NCBI GenBank assembly: GCA_029266615.1
Contig: JAQSWN010000026.1
Location: 1 to 44,846, forward strand
Reading direction: 5' to 3'
Length of the DNA: 44,846 nt
Source of the DNA: Polyangiaceae bacterium
GTDB taxonomy: Bacteria; Myxococcota_A; Polyangia; Polyangiales; Polyangiaceae
This document shows, in pieces, positions 1 to 8,490 of the stretch (positions are counted from its first letter, which is position 1; every line of letters begins with the position of its first letter). Made by a program: the position numbers and the translations under genes. The notes under the pieces are model-generated. The model was not told the DNA's origin and ran no database searches. It saw only the letters and a list, made by a program, of their open reading frames with translations.

Positions 1-2
1 CT

Positions 3-809
3 TCCCGCGATACGGTGTCGACCGATCGCGCGCCGCCCCTGCTCGGCACGAACACCAGCATCAGCGTCTTTCAGCGCTTGCCGCTTTCGAACCTGTTCAA
101 CGACGGCTTCACCAGCAGCATCCGCCCGGGCCTCACCTTCGATACCCGCGACAACCGCCTGTTCCCGACCAAGGGCATCTACGTCTCGGCCTCGACCGAG
201 TTCGCAGGCAAGTACCTGGGCTCGGAGAACGAGTTCATCCGCCACAAGGTCACGGGCCGCTTCTACTACCCCGCATTCTGGAAATTCGTCCTCAAGCTGA
301 ACACGGAGTTCGGCCACGTGACGAGCCCGTCCCAGGACGGCGTCCCCATCTTCGCGCGCTTCTTCCTAGGCGGCATCTACGACCTCCGCGGCTTCGACTT
401 CCGGAGCATCGGGCCCCGACTACCGCTCACCAGCTCGACCGATCCGAACAGCCCGCCCATCAACAACGGCGCCAATATCGGCGGCAACTTGCAGTACTAC
501 CAAAACTTGGAGCTGGAGTTCCCGATCGTCGAATCCGTAGGCCTGAAGGGCGTGATCTTCACCGACGCCGGTAACGCGTGGAACTTGGAAGAGAATTACT
601 GCCGCGCGGCCTCCGGCATCGTGAACGAGGTCACGAGCCCGTGCTTCAGAGGTCTTTCCAGCATCAAGAACCTGCGCACCTCGTACGGCTTCGGCTTCCG
701 TTGGTTCTCGCCGCTCGGCCCGCTACGCTTCGAGTGGGGCTATCCGTTCCAGCCGCTCTCTTACGAGCGCGCCTCGCAATTCGAATTCACCATCGGCAAC
801 TTCTTCTGA
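3..809 (+). CDS. BamA/Omp85-family outer-membrane protein, C-terminal barrel (5' truncated by window)
   Basis: The frame is open from the window edge, so the N-terminus (POTRA repeats in this family) is missing and the first visible GTG at 15 is not a meaningful start. The visible ~268 residues fit the surface-antigen (Omp85) barrel: a loop with GGIYDLRGFDFRSIGPR, which resembles the conserved lid-loop motif (V/I)RG(F/Y), then GVIFTDAGNAW, then FRWFSPLGPLRFEWGYP. The protein ends FEFTIGNFF, with the terminal aromatic residue typical of a barrel-insertion signal. The family inserts or exports proteins at the outer membrane (BamA, TamA or related). Which paralogue this is cannot be decided without the POTRA region. 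The stop overlaps the next start (TGATG at 807-811), which suggests translational coupling. Confidence 0.85.
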   Translation, partial: SRDTVSTDRAPPLLGTNTSISVFQRLPLSNLFNDGFTSSIRPGLTFDTRDNRLFPTKGIYVSASTEFAGKYLGSENEFIRHKVTGRFYYPAFWKFVLKLNTEFGHVTSPSQDGVPIFARFFLGGIYDLRGFDFRSIGPRLPLTSSTDPNSPPINNGANIGGNLQYYQNLELEFPIVESVGLKGVIFTDAGNAWNLEENYCRAASGIVNEVTSPCFRGLSSIKNLRTSYGFGFRWFSPLGPLRFEWGYPFQPLSYERASQFEFTIGNFF

Positions 810-1228
810 TGCAGAAGCAGCACGCTCAAGAAGCGGAGAGTGCCTCTCCGACGAGCGGCGCCCCGGCGACGCCGAGGGTGAGTGGCGAGGTCGTGAAGGG
901 GAGCGTCCCCGAAGCAGCGGGCGCGGAAGAGACTCCCCTTCCGTCCAGCAACCGGCGCGCGGCCGAGACGGCCGCAGCGCCCCCCGGCTCGGGGGAGTCG
1001 AGCGACACCTTGCTCTCCGCCGGCAAACCCGCCGATCGCTTCGAGCTGCTGCTCGAAGACGGACTTTCACGAATCGAAGCGCGCCTGCGCGACCTGGACG
1101 CGCGGCTCTCCGTGCTCGAGCAGAAAAAGCCGAGCCCGGTGCCCGAGCCGCGACACAAGCCCTGGCTGTGGATCGTGTTCTTGGTCACGTTGGTCGTCGT
1201 TTTCCAGATGCTGCAGCGCGTGCGCTAG
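809..1228 (+). CDS. small tail-anchored membrane protein, unknown function
   Basis: The ATG at 809 shares its A with the TGA of the upstream barrel gene, so I choose this start although the frame extends upstream. The 139-residue product has a low-complexity Ala/Pro/Ser/Glu-rich first half and then a predicted coiled coil around residues 88-112 (LLLEDGLSRIEARLRDLDAR and following). It ends with one hydrophobic segment near the C-terminus (WLWIVFLVTLVVVFQML) and a short basic tail. That layout suggests a C-terminally anchored inner-membrane protein with its bulk in the cytoplasm. I do not recognise a family. Coupling to a BamA-type gene hints at an envelope role, but this is inference from position only. 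Confidence 0.6.
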   Translation: MQKQHAQEAESASPTSGAPATPRVSGEVVKGSVPEAAGAEETPLPSSNRRAAETAAAPPGSGESSDTLLSAGKPADRFELLLEDGLSRIEARLRDLDARLSVLEQKKPSPVPEPRHKPWLWIVFLVTLVVVFQMLQRVR

Positions 1229-1246
1229 CCACAGGACCGAAGTCGA

Positions 1247-3943
1247 ATGCAAGACGACCCCACCCAGCCAAACCATCCGGCGGAGCAGCCGATCAGCATT
1301 CAAGACGAGATGCGCACGTCGTATCTCGACTACGCCATGAGCGTGATCATCGGGCGCGCCATCCCGGACGTGCGCGATGGTCTCAAGCCCGTGCACCGCC
1401 GCATCCTGTACGCGATGCGGGACCTCAACCTCTCGCCCGGCGGCTCGTACAGCAAGTGCGCCAAGGTCGTCGGTCAGGTGCTGGGTAACTACCACCCGCA
1501 CGGCGACGCGAGCGTGTACGACGCGCTCGTGCGTATGGCGCAGGACTTTTCCATGCGCCACATGCTCGTGGACGGCCAAGGCAACTTCGGCTCCGTCGAC
1601 GGCGACCCGGCTGCGGCTTACCGTTACACGGAGTGTCGCATGGCTCGCATCACCAGCGAGCTCATGGCCGACATCGAGAAGCAAACCGTCGACTTTTCGC
1701 CGAACTTCGATGAGTCCTCGGAAGAGCCGGACGTGCTGCCGGCGCGCTTCCCCAACCTGCTCGTGAACGGCTCCGGCGGCATCGCGGTCGGTATGGCGAC
1801 CAACATCCCGCCCCACAACTTGGTGGAGGTAATCGACGCCACCGTCTACCTCATCAACAACCGTGACTGCACCGTCGCGGACTTGATGCGCTTCGTGAAG
1901 GGGCCGGACTTTCCGACCGCGGCCATGATCTACGGCCGCTCCGGCATCGCCCAGGCTTACTTGACCGGCCGCGGCAGCGTCGTCATGCGGGCTCGCAGCG
2001 AGGTCGAGAAGGTGATCGGCAGCGCTGATCGCGAGCAGATCGTCGTCACGGAGCTTCCGTATCAGGTCAACAAGGCGCGCCTGCACGCCAAAATTGGCGA
2101 GCTCATGCGCGACAAACGCATCGAGGGCATCCGCGAAGCGCGTGACGAGAGCGACCGCGACGGCATGCGCCTCGTGCTGGAGCTGAAGAAGGACGTGTTC
2201 CCCACGGTAGTGCTGAACCAGCTCTACCGCATGACGGACCTGCAGACGTCCTTCGGCATCATCAACCTCTCCATCGTGGACGGCCGCCCCGCCGTGCTCG
2301 ACTTGAAAGAGACGCTACGGCTGTTCGTCGAGCACCGGCGCGACGTCGTCAGCCGACGCACGCGCTTCGAGCTCGCCAAAGCCGAAGGCCAACGCGACAT
2401 CGTCGAAGGCCTGGGCATGGCCATCACCGAGGTCGACTTGGTGATCAAGACCATCCGCCAATCGCGCGACCCTGAGGTGGCCCTACAGGCCTTGATGCAG
2501 CTCCCGCTGCGCGGTCTGGAAGACTTCGTGCGCCGCGCGGGTCGCCCCGAAGCCGAAATCGACGCCGCCAAAGAGCGCGGCGACTATCGGCTGTCCGAGC
2601 GCCAGGCCAAAGCAATCTTGGAGATGCGCCTGGCTCGCCTCACCGGGCTCGAGCACGAGAAGCTGGCTGCCGAGTACGGCGAGCTCTCCGAGGAAATCGC
2701 GCGCCTCCGCCTCATCTTGGCCGACGAGCGGGTGCTGATGGCGCTCATCGTCAGCGAGATCGAAGAGGTCAAGCAGAAGCACGGTGACGAGCGCCGCACG
2801 GAGATCGTCGACAACGAGGCCGAGATCCAGGTCGAGGACTTGATCCAGGAAGAAGAGATGGTCGTGACCATCTCGCACTCCGGCTACATCAAGCGCACCC
2901 CCGTCTCCACCTACCGGGCCCAGAAACGCGGCGGCAAGGGCACGCAGGGTATGGAGCAGCGTGACGACGAAGACTTCGTCACGCAGCTGTTCATCGGCAG
3001 CACCCACAGCTTCGTCTTCTTTTTCTCGACGTCCGGCAAGGTCTTCGTGAAGAAGGTGTACGAGGTGCCGCAGGCCGCGCGCAACGCGAAGGGCCGCGCC
3101 ATCGTCAACTTCCTCGAGCTCGGGCCCGAAGAGAAGGTGGCGACGATCGCTCAGGTCTCGGCCATCGAAGCCGGCTGGTACGTGACGACCATCACGCGCG
3201 GCGGGCAGATCAAGAAGACCGAGCTCCCCGAGTACGAGAATTACCGGGACAAAGGCATCATCGGCGTGAAGGTGGTGGAGGGCGACTCCTTGCTCAGCGC
3301 CATCGTGACGGATGGCAAAGCCGAGTTCCTCATCGCGACCAAGACCGGCCAGAGCATTCGCTTCGACGAGACCCAGGTCCGCCCGATGGGCCGCGGCGCC
3401 GCGGGCGTGAAGGCCATTGACCTGGCGGAAGGCGACGAGGTCGTCGGCCTCGCGCGCACGGAGCCGGAGCGTCAGTTCGTGCTCGCGGTGTGCGAGCGAG
3501 GGTACGGCAAGCGCACCGTGTTGGAAGAGTTCCGCCAGCAGAATCGCGGCGGCAAAGGCATCATCCTCATCGAGTGCAGCGACCGCAACGGGCCGGTCGT
3601 CGGTATTGCGATGGTCAAGCCGGAAGACGAGGTGATGCTCATCACCGACCGCGGCCAAACGATCCGTACTCCGGTCGAAGGCATCCGCGAGACGGGCCGC
3701 AACACGCAAGGCGTGAAGCTCATGAGCATCGCGGAGGACGAGCGCATCGTCGCGATCGAGCCAATCGGCGAAGGCGTGGCCGCGGGTCTGGACGAAGAGA
3801 CGCCCGCAGAGGGCGAAGCTGCGGCCGCGGGAGAGGCCGCCGTGGAAGGCGATGCCGGCGCGAGCGACGTCTCCGAAGACGAAGCCTCGAGCAGCTCGGG
3901 CCCTGCCGAACCCGAGGGCGGGGATGGCGGCCAAGAAGGCTAA
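1247..3943 (+). CDS. gyrA: DNA gyrase subunit A
   Basis: Full-length (898 aa) breakage-reunion subunit of DNA gyrase, which makes negative supercoils with GyrB. The N-terminal domain carries [21 protein letters not shown] and the catalytic tyrosine Y127 in [10 protein letters not shown]. The quinolone-determining stretch [10 protein letters not shown] has Ala88 at the position of E. coli Ser83 and Asp92 at that of Asp87. The GyrA-box of the C-terminal pinwheel is present as [10 protein letters not shown] (around residue 560), which separates it from ParC. Further pinwheel repeats such as NRGGKG and NTQGVKLM follow. The last ~55 residues are a strongly acidic Glu/Ala/Ser tail, a variable feature of GyrA proteins. 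The start is the ATG 18 nt after the preceding stop. The gene end overlaps the nth start by 20 nt. Confidence 0.97.
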   Translation: MQDDPTQPNHPAEQPISIQDEMRTSYLDYAMSVIIGRAIPDVRDGLKPVHRRILYAMRDLNLSPGGSYSKCAKVVGQVLGNYHPHGDASVYDALVRMAQDFSMRHMLVDGQGNFGSVDGDPAAAYRYTECRMARITSELMADIEKQTVDFSPNFDESSEEPDVLPARFPNLLVNGSGGIAVGMATNIPPHNLVEVIDATVYLINNRDCTVADLMRFVKGPDFPTAAMIYGRSGIAQAYLTGRGSVVMRARSEVEKVIGSADREQIVVTELPYQVNKARLHAKIGELMRDKRIEGIREARDESDRDGMRLVLELKKDVFPTVVLNQLYRMTDLQTSFGIINLSIVDGRPAVLDLKETLRLFVEHRRDVVSRRTRFELAKAEGQRDIVEGLGMAITEVDLVIKTIRQSRDPEVALQALMQLPLRGLEDFVRRAGRPEAEIDAAKERGDYRLSERQAKAILEMRLARLTGLEHEKLAAEYGELSEEIARLRLILADERVLMALIVSEIEEVKQKHGDERRTEIVDNEAEIQVEDLIQEEEMVVTISHSGYIKRTPVSTYRAQKRGGKGTQGMEQRDDEDFVTQLFIGSTHSFVFFFSTSGKVFVKKVYEVPQAARNAKGRAIVNFLELGPEEKVATIAQVSAIEAGWYVTTITRGGQIKKTELPEYENYRDKGIIGVKVVEGDSLLSAIVTDGKAEFLIATKTGQSIRFDETQVRPMGRGAAGVKAIDLAEGDEVVGLARTEPERQFVLAVCERGYGKRTVLEEFRQQNRGGKGIILIECSDRNGPVVGIAMVKPEDEVMLITDRGQTIRTPVEGIRETGRNTQGVKLMSIAEDERIVAIEPIGEGVAAGLDEETPAEGEAAAAGEAAVEGDAGASDVSEDEASSSSGPAEPEGGDGGQEG

Positions 3944-4715
3944 GAAAAAAGCCTCGCCGGCGGCTCCCAAGCACCCGAGCAAGGCGGCGAAGCTCGTCGC
4001 CAAAGTAGCCAAGCAGCCGCTGCGTCCCGCGAAGAAGCCGAAGCTCGCGGATGCAGCGCAAGCCGCGGAGCTGTACCGCGTCATTCGCGAGCGGCATCCG
4101 GACGCTCACTGCGAGCTCGATCACAAGAGCCCGTTCGAGTTGATCGTAGCGACCGTGCTCTCCGCGCAGAGCACGGACGTGATGGTCAACAAGATCACGC
4201 CCGAGCTGTTCCGACGCTGGCCCGGGCCGAACGAGCTCGCTTCCGCGGACCCGACCGAGGTCGAGAAGGTGCTGTCGAAGATCGGCATGTTTCGGCAGAA
4301 GACGAAGAACATCGTCGGCCTCGCCAAGCAGCTCGTCGAAAAGCATGGGGGTGGGGTGCCGCGTACGCTCGACGAGCTGGTCAAGCTGCCGGGCGTCGGC
4401 CGCAAGACCGCGAACGTCGTGCTGGGGGTCGCGTTCGGAGCGCCGGAAGGCGTCGTGGTCGACACTCACGTGCAGCGCCTCAGCCAACGCCTGGGGCTCA
4501 CGAAGCACACCGAGCCCGTGGAGATCGAGCAGGACCTGATGAAGCGCTTCGGGCGCGAGCTCTGGGATCCGCTCTCGCACACGCTCATCTTCCACGGGCG
4601 ACGCATCTGCACCGCGCAGAAACCGGCGTGCGCCGCATGCCCCGCCCAGGAGCTTTGCCCGAGCGCCTTTCACGCCGAGCTCGTGGGTCGAAAGCCGAAG
4701 CGCGCCCGCCCCTAG
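3924..4715 (+). CDS. nth: endonuclease III (DNA glycosylase/AP lyase)
   Basis: Base-excision repair enzyme that removes oxidised pyrimidines and nicks abasic sites. The 263-residue protein has the helix-hairpin-helix LPGVGRKTANVVLG with catalytic Lys161, the catalytic Asp180 in VVDTHVQR, and the C-terminal 4Fe-4S ligands Cys229, Cys236, Cys239 and Cys245 in the exact Endo III spacing (C-X6-C-X2-C-X5-C). I choose the ATG at 3924, preceded by GAGGG, rather than the upstream in-frame start at 3852, which lies deep inside gyrA. The first ~40 residues are a Lys/Ala/Pro-rich extension not found in E. coli Nth, perhaps aiding DNA binding. The start lies 20 nt inside gyrA in another frame, so the two are probably co-expressed. 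Confidence 0.95.
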   Translation: MAAKKAKKKASPAAPKHPSKAAKLVAKVAKQPLRPAKKPKLADAAQAAELYRVIRERHPDAHCELDHKSPFELIVATVLSAQSTDVMVNKITPELFRRWPGPNELASADPTEVEKVLSKIGMFRQKTKNIVGLAKQLVEKHGGGVPRTLDELVKLPGVGRKTANVVLGVAFGAPEGVVVDTHVQRLSQRLGLTKHTEPVEIEQDLMKRFGRELWDPLSHTLIFHGRRICTAQKPACAACPAQELCPSAFHAELVGRKPKRARP

Positions 4716-4736
4716 CCCGCGAAAGATCATGCAATC

Positions 4737-5618
4737 ATGATCTTGGCAGCAAGATTGACTCCCGATTCGAGGTCGCTAGGCTCACGGCTGCTGTCCCCTT
4801 TGCGCCGCGCCTCGTCGCTCCTACCGCTCGCTGCGGCCGCGCTTTGCGCGACCCCCGCGCAAGCGACGACGCGCTCTTTCGTGACCACGCACGAGTCGCG
4901 GGTGCTCGCGCCCGGCCGCTCGGAGCTCGCGCCGTGGACGACTTTGCGCGTCGGCCGCAGCCGGTACTACAGCCGCCTCGAAGGCCAGCTGCAGCTCGAG
5001 CACGGGCTCACGCGCGGACTCGAGCTGTCGTTGTTTTGGAATTTCGAGACCGAGACGCAGGACGTCGTCGCGGACTCCCTCACCCGTCAAGTCTCGCGTG
5101 TGACGCGGTCGGAGCTTTCCGGAGCTGCGGCGGAGCTGAAGTACCAGCTCACCTCCCCGACCGTGGACGCGCTCGGCTCGGCGCTTCAATTGCGCGCCAC
5201 GCTCGGTCCCAACCACAGCGCGTTGTGGGCAAGGCTGATCGTCGATCGTCAGCTGGGTGGATGGCTGTTTGCGGCCAACGTGGGCGCCCGTCTGGACCTC
5301 GTGCCACGCCGAAACGCGAGCGGAGCGGAGCTCGCGACCGCGTTCGTGCTCGAGCCGACCCTGGCCGCCGCTTATCAGCTCGCGGCCGGCGCGAGCATCG
5401 GGCTCGAGCTGCGCGCACCGCTCGGGCTATCTGGGGACGAGAAGAGCAGCACGCTGTTCGGCGGCCCCGTCGCGCGCGTCTCTGACGACCGGTGGTGGGC
5501 GGCTCTCGGCGTGCAGCCGCAACTGCTGGCATTTTCCGGAGACAGCGACGGCAGCCGACTGGATCTGAACGGCCACGAACGGCTCGAGCTCCGGCTATTG
5601 GCGGGGTTCCTGCTGTGA
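4737..5618 (+). CDS. exported, probably outer-membrane beta-barrel-like protein
   Basis: The 293-residue protein begins with a long signal-peptide-like region. Basic residues near position 24 are followed by ASSLLPLAAAALCATPAQA, with likely cleavage after AQA near residue 43. The mature part alternates hydrophobic and polar residues in short strands (for example YYSRLEGQLQLEHGLTRGLELSLFWNFE and LELRLLAGFLL at the end), as in small outer-membrane barrels. I recognise no enzyme motif. It follows nth by 21 nt on the same strand and faces the FAD oxidoreductase gene. Function unknown. Confidence 0.7.
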   Translation: MILAARLTPDSRSLGSRLLSPLRRASSLLPLAAAALCATPAQATTRSFVTTHESRVLAPGRSELAPWTTLRVGRSRYYSRLEGQLQLEHGLTRGLELSLFWNFETETQDVVADSLTRQVSRVTRSELSGAAAELKYQLTSPTVDALGSALQLRATLGPNHSALWARLIVDRQLGGWLFAANVGARLDLVPRRNASGAELATAFVLEPTLAAAYQLAAGASIGLELRAPLGLSGDEKSSTLFGGPVARVSDDRWWAALGVQPQLLAFSGDSDGSRLDLNGHERLELRLLAGFLL

Positions 5619-5674
5619 CCGGCTGACGCCGAAGCTCAGGCGATCGCTCGTATCTAGCCGTCGCGTCGCGCGGA

Positions 5675-5693
5675 GGCTGAGCGCCTTTCAGCC
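5675..5693. terminator. hairpin between convergent genes
   Basis: GGCTGA and TCAGCC can form a 6-bp stem around a 7-nt loop. It sits between two convergent genes and overlaps the stop codon of the minus-strand one. There is no clear U-tract, so a terminator role is only plausible. Confidence 0.3.
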
Positions 5694-7223
5694 GAGCTCG
5701 GCGATCGCGCGGTGAGCCGCGCGCAGGGCTCCCGCGAACGCCGAAACGTCCCCCCGGCTGTCGCTATGCGCAAAGGCGATGGGACCGAACGTGCGCGATG
5801 CGAGCTCCGCGCGCGCGAGTTGGCCCGGCGCGGGCAAGGGCAACGCATGGCCGCGCCGATAGACGCGAGTCTCCGCCACTTTGCCGCGCAACCCGGGGAA
5901 GTGGCGGTCGAGATGCAGCACCACGTCGTCCGACATCTGCACGAGGCGCTCGTCGTCCAGCAGCTGAGCGCGCTGTCCCTCCAGGAGGGGGTGGTAAACC
6001 GTGAGCGCAGTCTTGCGCGGCTTGGGGCCGCGCCCGGCGAAGAGCACCCAATCCGCGGGGATGATGTCGCAGAACGGCGCGTCCAAAAACCAGCTGTCGT
6101 AAGCCAGCTCGGGGCCCACGTCGTTCAGGCAAACATTGAAGACCGGGTATGGCGCGTAGCGGAACGCGCTCATCGCGGCGCGCTGCTCGGCGCCGAGCTG
6201 AGGCAGCATCCGCGCCGCGAAGAACTTCGGCACCGCGACGATTACGCGGCGTGCCCGAATGGTGCGCGGCTCGCCCGCGCTGAGGGTGTGAACCAGCACC
6301 GAGCGGCCGCCGGCCTCCACCGTTAGCTCGTGAGTGAACGTGGAGGTGCGCACCTGGCCCGCGAGCGTGGCGCTCAGGTGGGCGCCGAGCGCGGACGCAG
6401 CGGCGCCCAGGCCGCCCGGGTAGCTCAGCCGGCCTTCTTCCTCGCCCCGAAGCCAGGCGTAAGCGGACAGACCCAGGCGCGCCGAGGTGTGCTCGGCGGT
6501 GGCGCCCCAATTGGAGGCCCCGAAGCGGTCCCAGAACACGCGCAGCTCGGCCGGGTAGGGACGCAAAAACTCGGAGAAGGACTGCACGTCCAGCTCGCGC
6601 TCTCGGCTCTGGCGACGACGCTCCTCCGCCCGTTCTGCGGACAGCCGGAAGGCGTCGCGCACGCTCGGCTCGAACGGTAGACGGCGAGCGCCGTTCCCGA
6701 AAAAGTCCGCGAAGGGCTCGCCGCCTACGACCAGCACGTCGCCGCCCTCGATCGGCAAGGGCGGTGCGCCGATCGAACGCATGAGCTCGACCAGCGCGGC
6801 GTCACCAGCCGTGAAGAACGCGGCCCCAGTCGAGAACGTCACGCCCTCCCAGGTGTCGCTCGTACAGTTGCCGCCGAGCTCATCCTCTTTTTCCAGGAGC
6901 ACCGCGTCGCGGCCCTTCAGGGCGTGCAGAGCGCACAAGCCGCTCGGCCCTCCACCGATGATCGCGATCTCCACGTTCTCCGAGACCTGCGCCTGGGGAA
7001 ACGCGCGACCGTCGCGCTTAGCGTGCGGTTGGTCGAAGCGTTCCCCCGCGAAGCGCACTGGACAGGTCTTCGCCGCCGCGTTTTCGGCCGCGAGCCGCAA
7101 GCGGGTTGTCGAAACCTCGCTTTTGCCGCTCGATTGGCAGCCGAGCGGGCCGACGCCCACCGCGCCGGCGATGACCGTCCGGAGCGCGGTGCGCCGCGAA
7201 ACGAGCGTGCGGGGCGAAGACAA
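5688..7223 (-). CDS. Tat-exported FAD-dependent oxidoreductase (amine-oxidase-like)
   Basis: The 511-residue protein has a twin-arginine signal at residues 9-15 (SRRTALR) followed by a hydrophobic stretch, so it is probably exported folded with its cofactor. A Cys at residue 29 follows LG, but Pro at -3 is unusual for a lipobox, so lipidation is uncertain. A Rossmann dinucleotide-binding fold starts near residue 85 (IAIIGGGPSGLCALHAL, then the ribose-binding Glu111 in VLLEKE). This resembles the flavin-containing amine oxidase and protoporphyrinogen-oxidase superfamily. The substrate cannot be read from the sequence. The start is a TTG at 7223, with no better codon nearby. It is the last gene of a four-gene minus-strand operon, 10 nt after the VOC gene. 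Confidence 0.8.
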   Translation of the reverse strand: MSSPRTLVSRRTALRTVIAGAVGVGPLGCQSSGKSEVSTTRLRLAAENAAAKTCPVRFAGERFDQPHAKRDGRAFPQAQVSENVEIAIIGGGPSGLCALHALKGRDAVLLEKEDELGGNCTSDTWEGVTFSTGAAFFTAGDAALVELMRSIGAPPLPIEGGDVLVVGGEPFADFFGNGARRLPFEPSVRDAFRLSAERAEERRRQSRERELDVQSFSEFLRPYPAELRVFWDRFGASNWGATAEHTSARLGLSAYAWLRGEEEGRLSYPGGLGAAASALGAHLSATLAGQVRTSTFTHELTVEAGGRSVLVHTLSAGEPRTIRARRVIVAVPKFFAARMLPQLGAEQRAAMSAFRYAPYPVFNVCLNDVGPELAYDSWFLDAPFCDIIPADWVLFAGRGPKPRKTALTVYHPLLEGQRAQLLDDERLVQMSDDVVLHLDRHFPGLRGKVAETRVYRRGHALPLPAPGQLARAELASRTFGPIAFAHSDSRGDVSAFAGALRAAHRAIAELG

Positions 7224-7233
7224 CGTGCGAACT

Positions 7234-7701
7234 CTAACGCGCGCCGAGCTCGGCCACCACGTCCGGCGGCGCCTGCACGAGCTCGATCAGGACGCCCTGG
7301 CCTGCCTCAGGCCGCTCGAGGCTCGGCTTGGGGTGAATGAAGCACACGTCGTGACCGGCCGCGCCGCGGCGAATGCCGCCCGGCGTGAAGCGCACCCCCT
7401 GGGCCGAGAGCCATTCGTACGCGGCCCGTAAGTCGTCCACCCAAAGCCCGACGTGGTTGAGCGCGGGCTCGTGGACGCGCGGGGCTCGCGCTGCATCCAG
7501 CGGCTGCATCAAGTCGATCTCGACGCCGCCCAGCCGGAGGATGTCTTCGGCGACATTTTCGGTTTCGCTCGCGTATTCGCCGACTCGCGGCACGCCAAGG
7601 AGCTCGCACCACAAGCGACGCAGCGGGTCGCGCGACAGCGCGCCGACGGCGATCTGCTGCACGCCGAGCACGCGGAAAGGACGAGCCTCTGCCGACGACA
7701 C
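7234..7701 (-). CDS. VOC-superfamily protein, probably methylmalonyl-CoA epimerase-like
   Basis: I choose the GTG at 7701, preceded by TGAGGAG at good spacing, giving 155 residues. A longer frame exists but reads into the upstream gene. Two beta-alpha-beta-beta-beta modules are visible. The second has [11 protein letters not shown] and a C-terminal HPKPS...[10 protein letters not shown] that closely resembles methylmalonyl-CoA epimerase, including the metal-ligand His and Glu of that family. The first module reads [11 protein letters not shown], so the first metal-binding His expected in DHIGIAV is Gln here. The epimerase interconverts (2S)- and (2R)-methylmalonyl-CoA ahead of the mutase, and mcm and meaB lie 7 kb away. 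The altered ligand and the unrelated operon partners leave room for another substrate. Confidence 0.65.
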   Translation of the reverse strand: MSSAEARPFRVLGVQQIAVGALSRDPLRRLWCELLGVPRVGEYASETENVAEDILRLGGVEIDLMQPLDAARAPRVHEPALNHVGLWVDDLRAAYEWLSAQGVRFTPGGIRRGAAGHDVCFIHPKPSLERPEAGQGVLIELVQAPPDVVAELGAR

Positions 7702-7711
7702 TCGAGACTCC

Positions 7712-8467
7712 TCAGGGCACGCGCAGTTGCACGCCGCCGCTGACCTCCAGCTGGGCGTGGATGTAGCGGAGCACCCCGGTCGTAATACCGGCGTGCACGT
7801 AGACGCCAAAGGCGCGCGCGAAGTCGTACTGGGGCCCGACCCCGAGGTGAATCAAGAAGTCCTTCTTGTAGTCTGGGCGTTGACCAGGCGGATTAGTGTC
7901 GCGGAAGACCCACGCCGGGTTTCCGGCGCCGCCCTCGACTTCCATCCCAATCGCTGGCTCCACGAAGATTTTCAGCTTCGAATCGCTCATCGTGTAGATG
8001 CGCGCACCGACGCCGAACGCGGTGAGCGCTTTGGTGTTGGTCGACGCTTCCCCGGAGAGCCCGAAGCGTGCCCACACGTACGGCTCCACGAAGTCCAAAG
8101 GGGCGAAGCTGAGCGCGAGGTCCAACGCTGGCGGCGCGCCGTTACCGCAGAACTTCTGCTGGTCTTTGTCGGATTTGTTCTCGGGCTCGCGGCAGAACGG
8201 CGACTTGTCGTAACGAAAGATCATGCGATACCCGCCCGTGATGCCGGCGCGCAGCCCGAACTGCATGCCGTGCCCGAAACGGTCGTCGGCCGGCTCCGTG
8301 CCGCCTTTTTCGACGGGCACTTCTTCGCGCTTCTTCGCGGGCGGCTCGGGCGCAGGGTCGTCCAGCGGCGCCGTTTTTTCGGCCGCTGCCTCTGGCTCCG
8401 CCGCCTGCGCGGAGAGCGCGACGCCCAGAGCCAAGCCGAAGGAAGCCGCAAAAAGTCCCGTTTTCAC
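7712..8467 (-). CDS. exported outer-membrane-like protein
   Basis: Starting at the GTG at 8467, the product (251 aa) opens with a good Sec signal peptide ([20 protein letters not shown]) and likely cleavage after AQA near residue 22. A Pro/Glu/Lys-rich linker to about residue 60 follows. The rest has strand-like segments ([46 protein letters not shown]) consistent with a small outer-membrane barrel. A Cys pair in its middle (SPFCREP and KFCGNG) might form a disulfide. I recognise no family. It lies 23 nt after the aconitase-fold gene and 10 nt before the VOC gene on the same strand, so co-transcription is likely. Confidence 0.7.
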   Translation of the reverse strand: MKTGLFAASFGLALGVALSAQAAEPEAAAEKTAPLDDPAPEPPAKKREEVPVEKGGTEPADDRFGHGMQFGLRAGITGGYRMIFRYDKSPFCREPENKSDKDQQKFCGNGAPPALDLALSFAPLDFVEPYVWARFGLSGEASTNTKALTAFGVGARIYTMSDSKLKIFVEPAIGMEVEGGAGNPAWVFRDTNPPGQRPDYKKDFLIHLGVGPQYDFARAFGVYVHAGITTGVLRYIHAQLEVSGGVQLRVP

Positions 8468-8490
8468 GGGGCGGACGATAGTCCAGATCG

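Noticed and set aside
1067-4084. Two long minus-strand frames (339 and 533 codons) opposite gyrA
   Set aside because: They are antisense shadows of a conserved gyrA with Arg/His/Asp-rich translations and no family resemblance.
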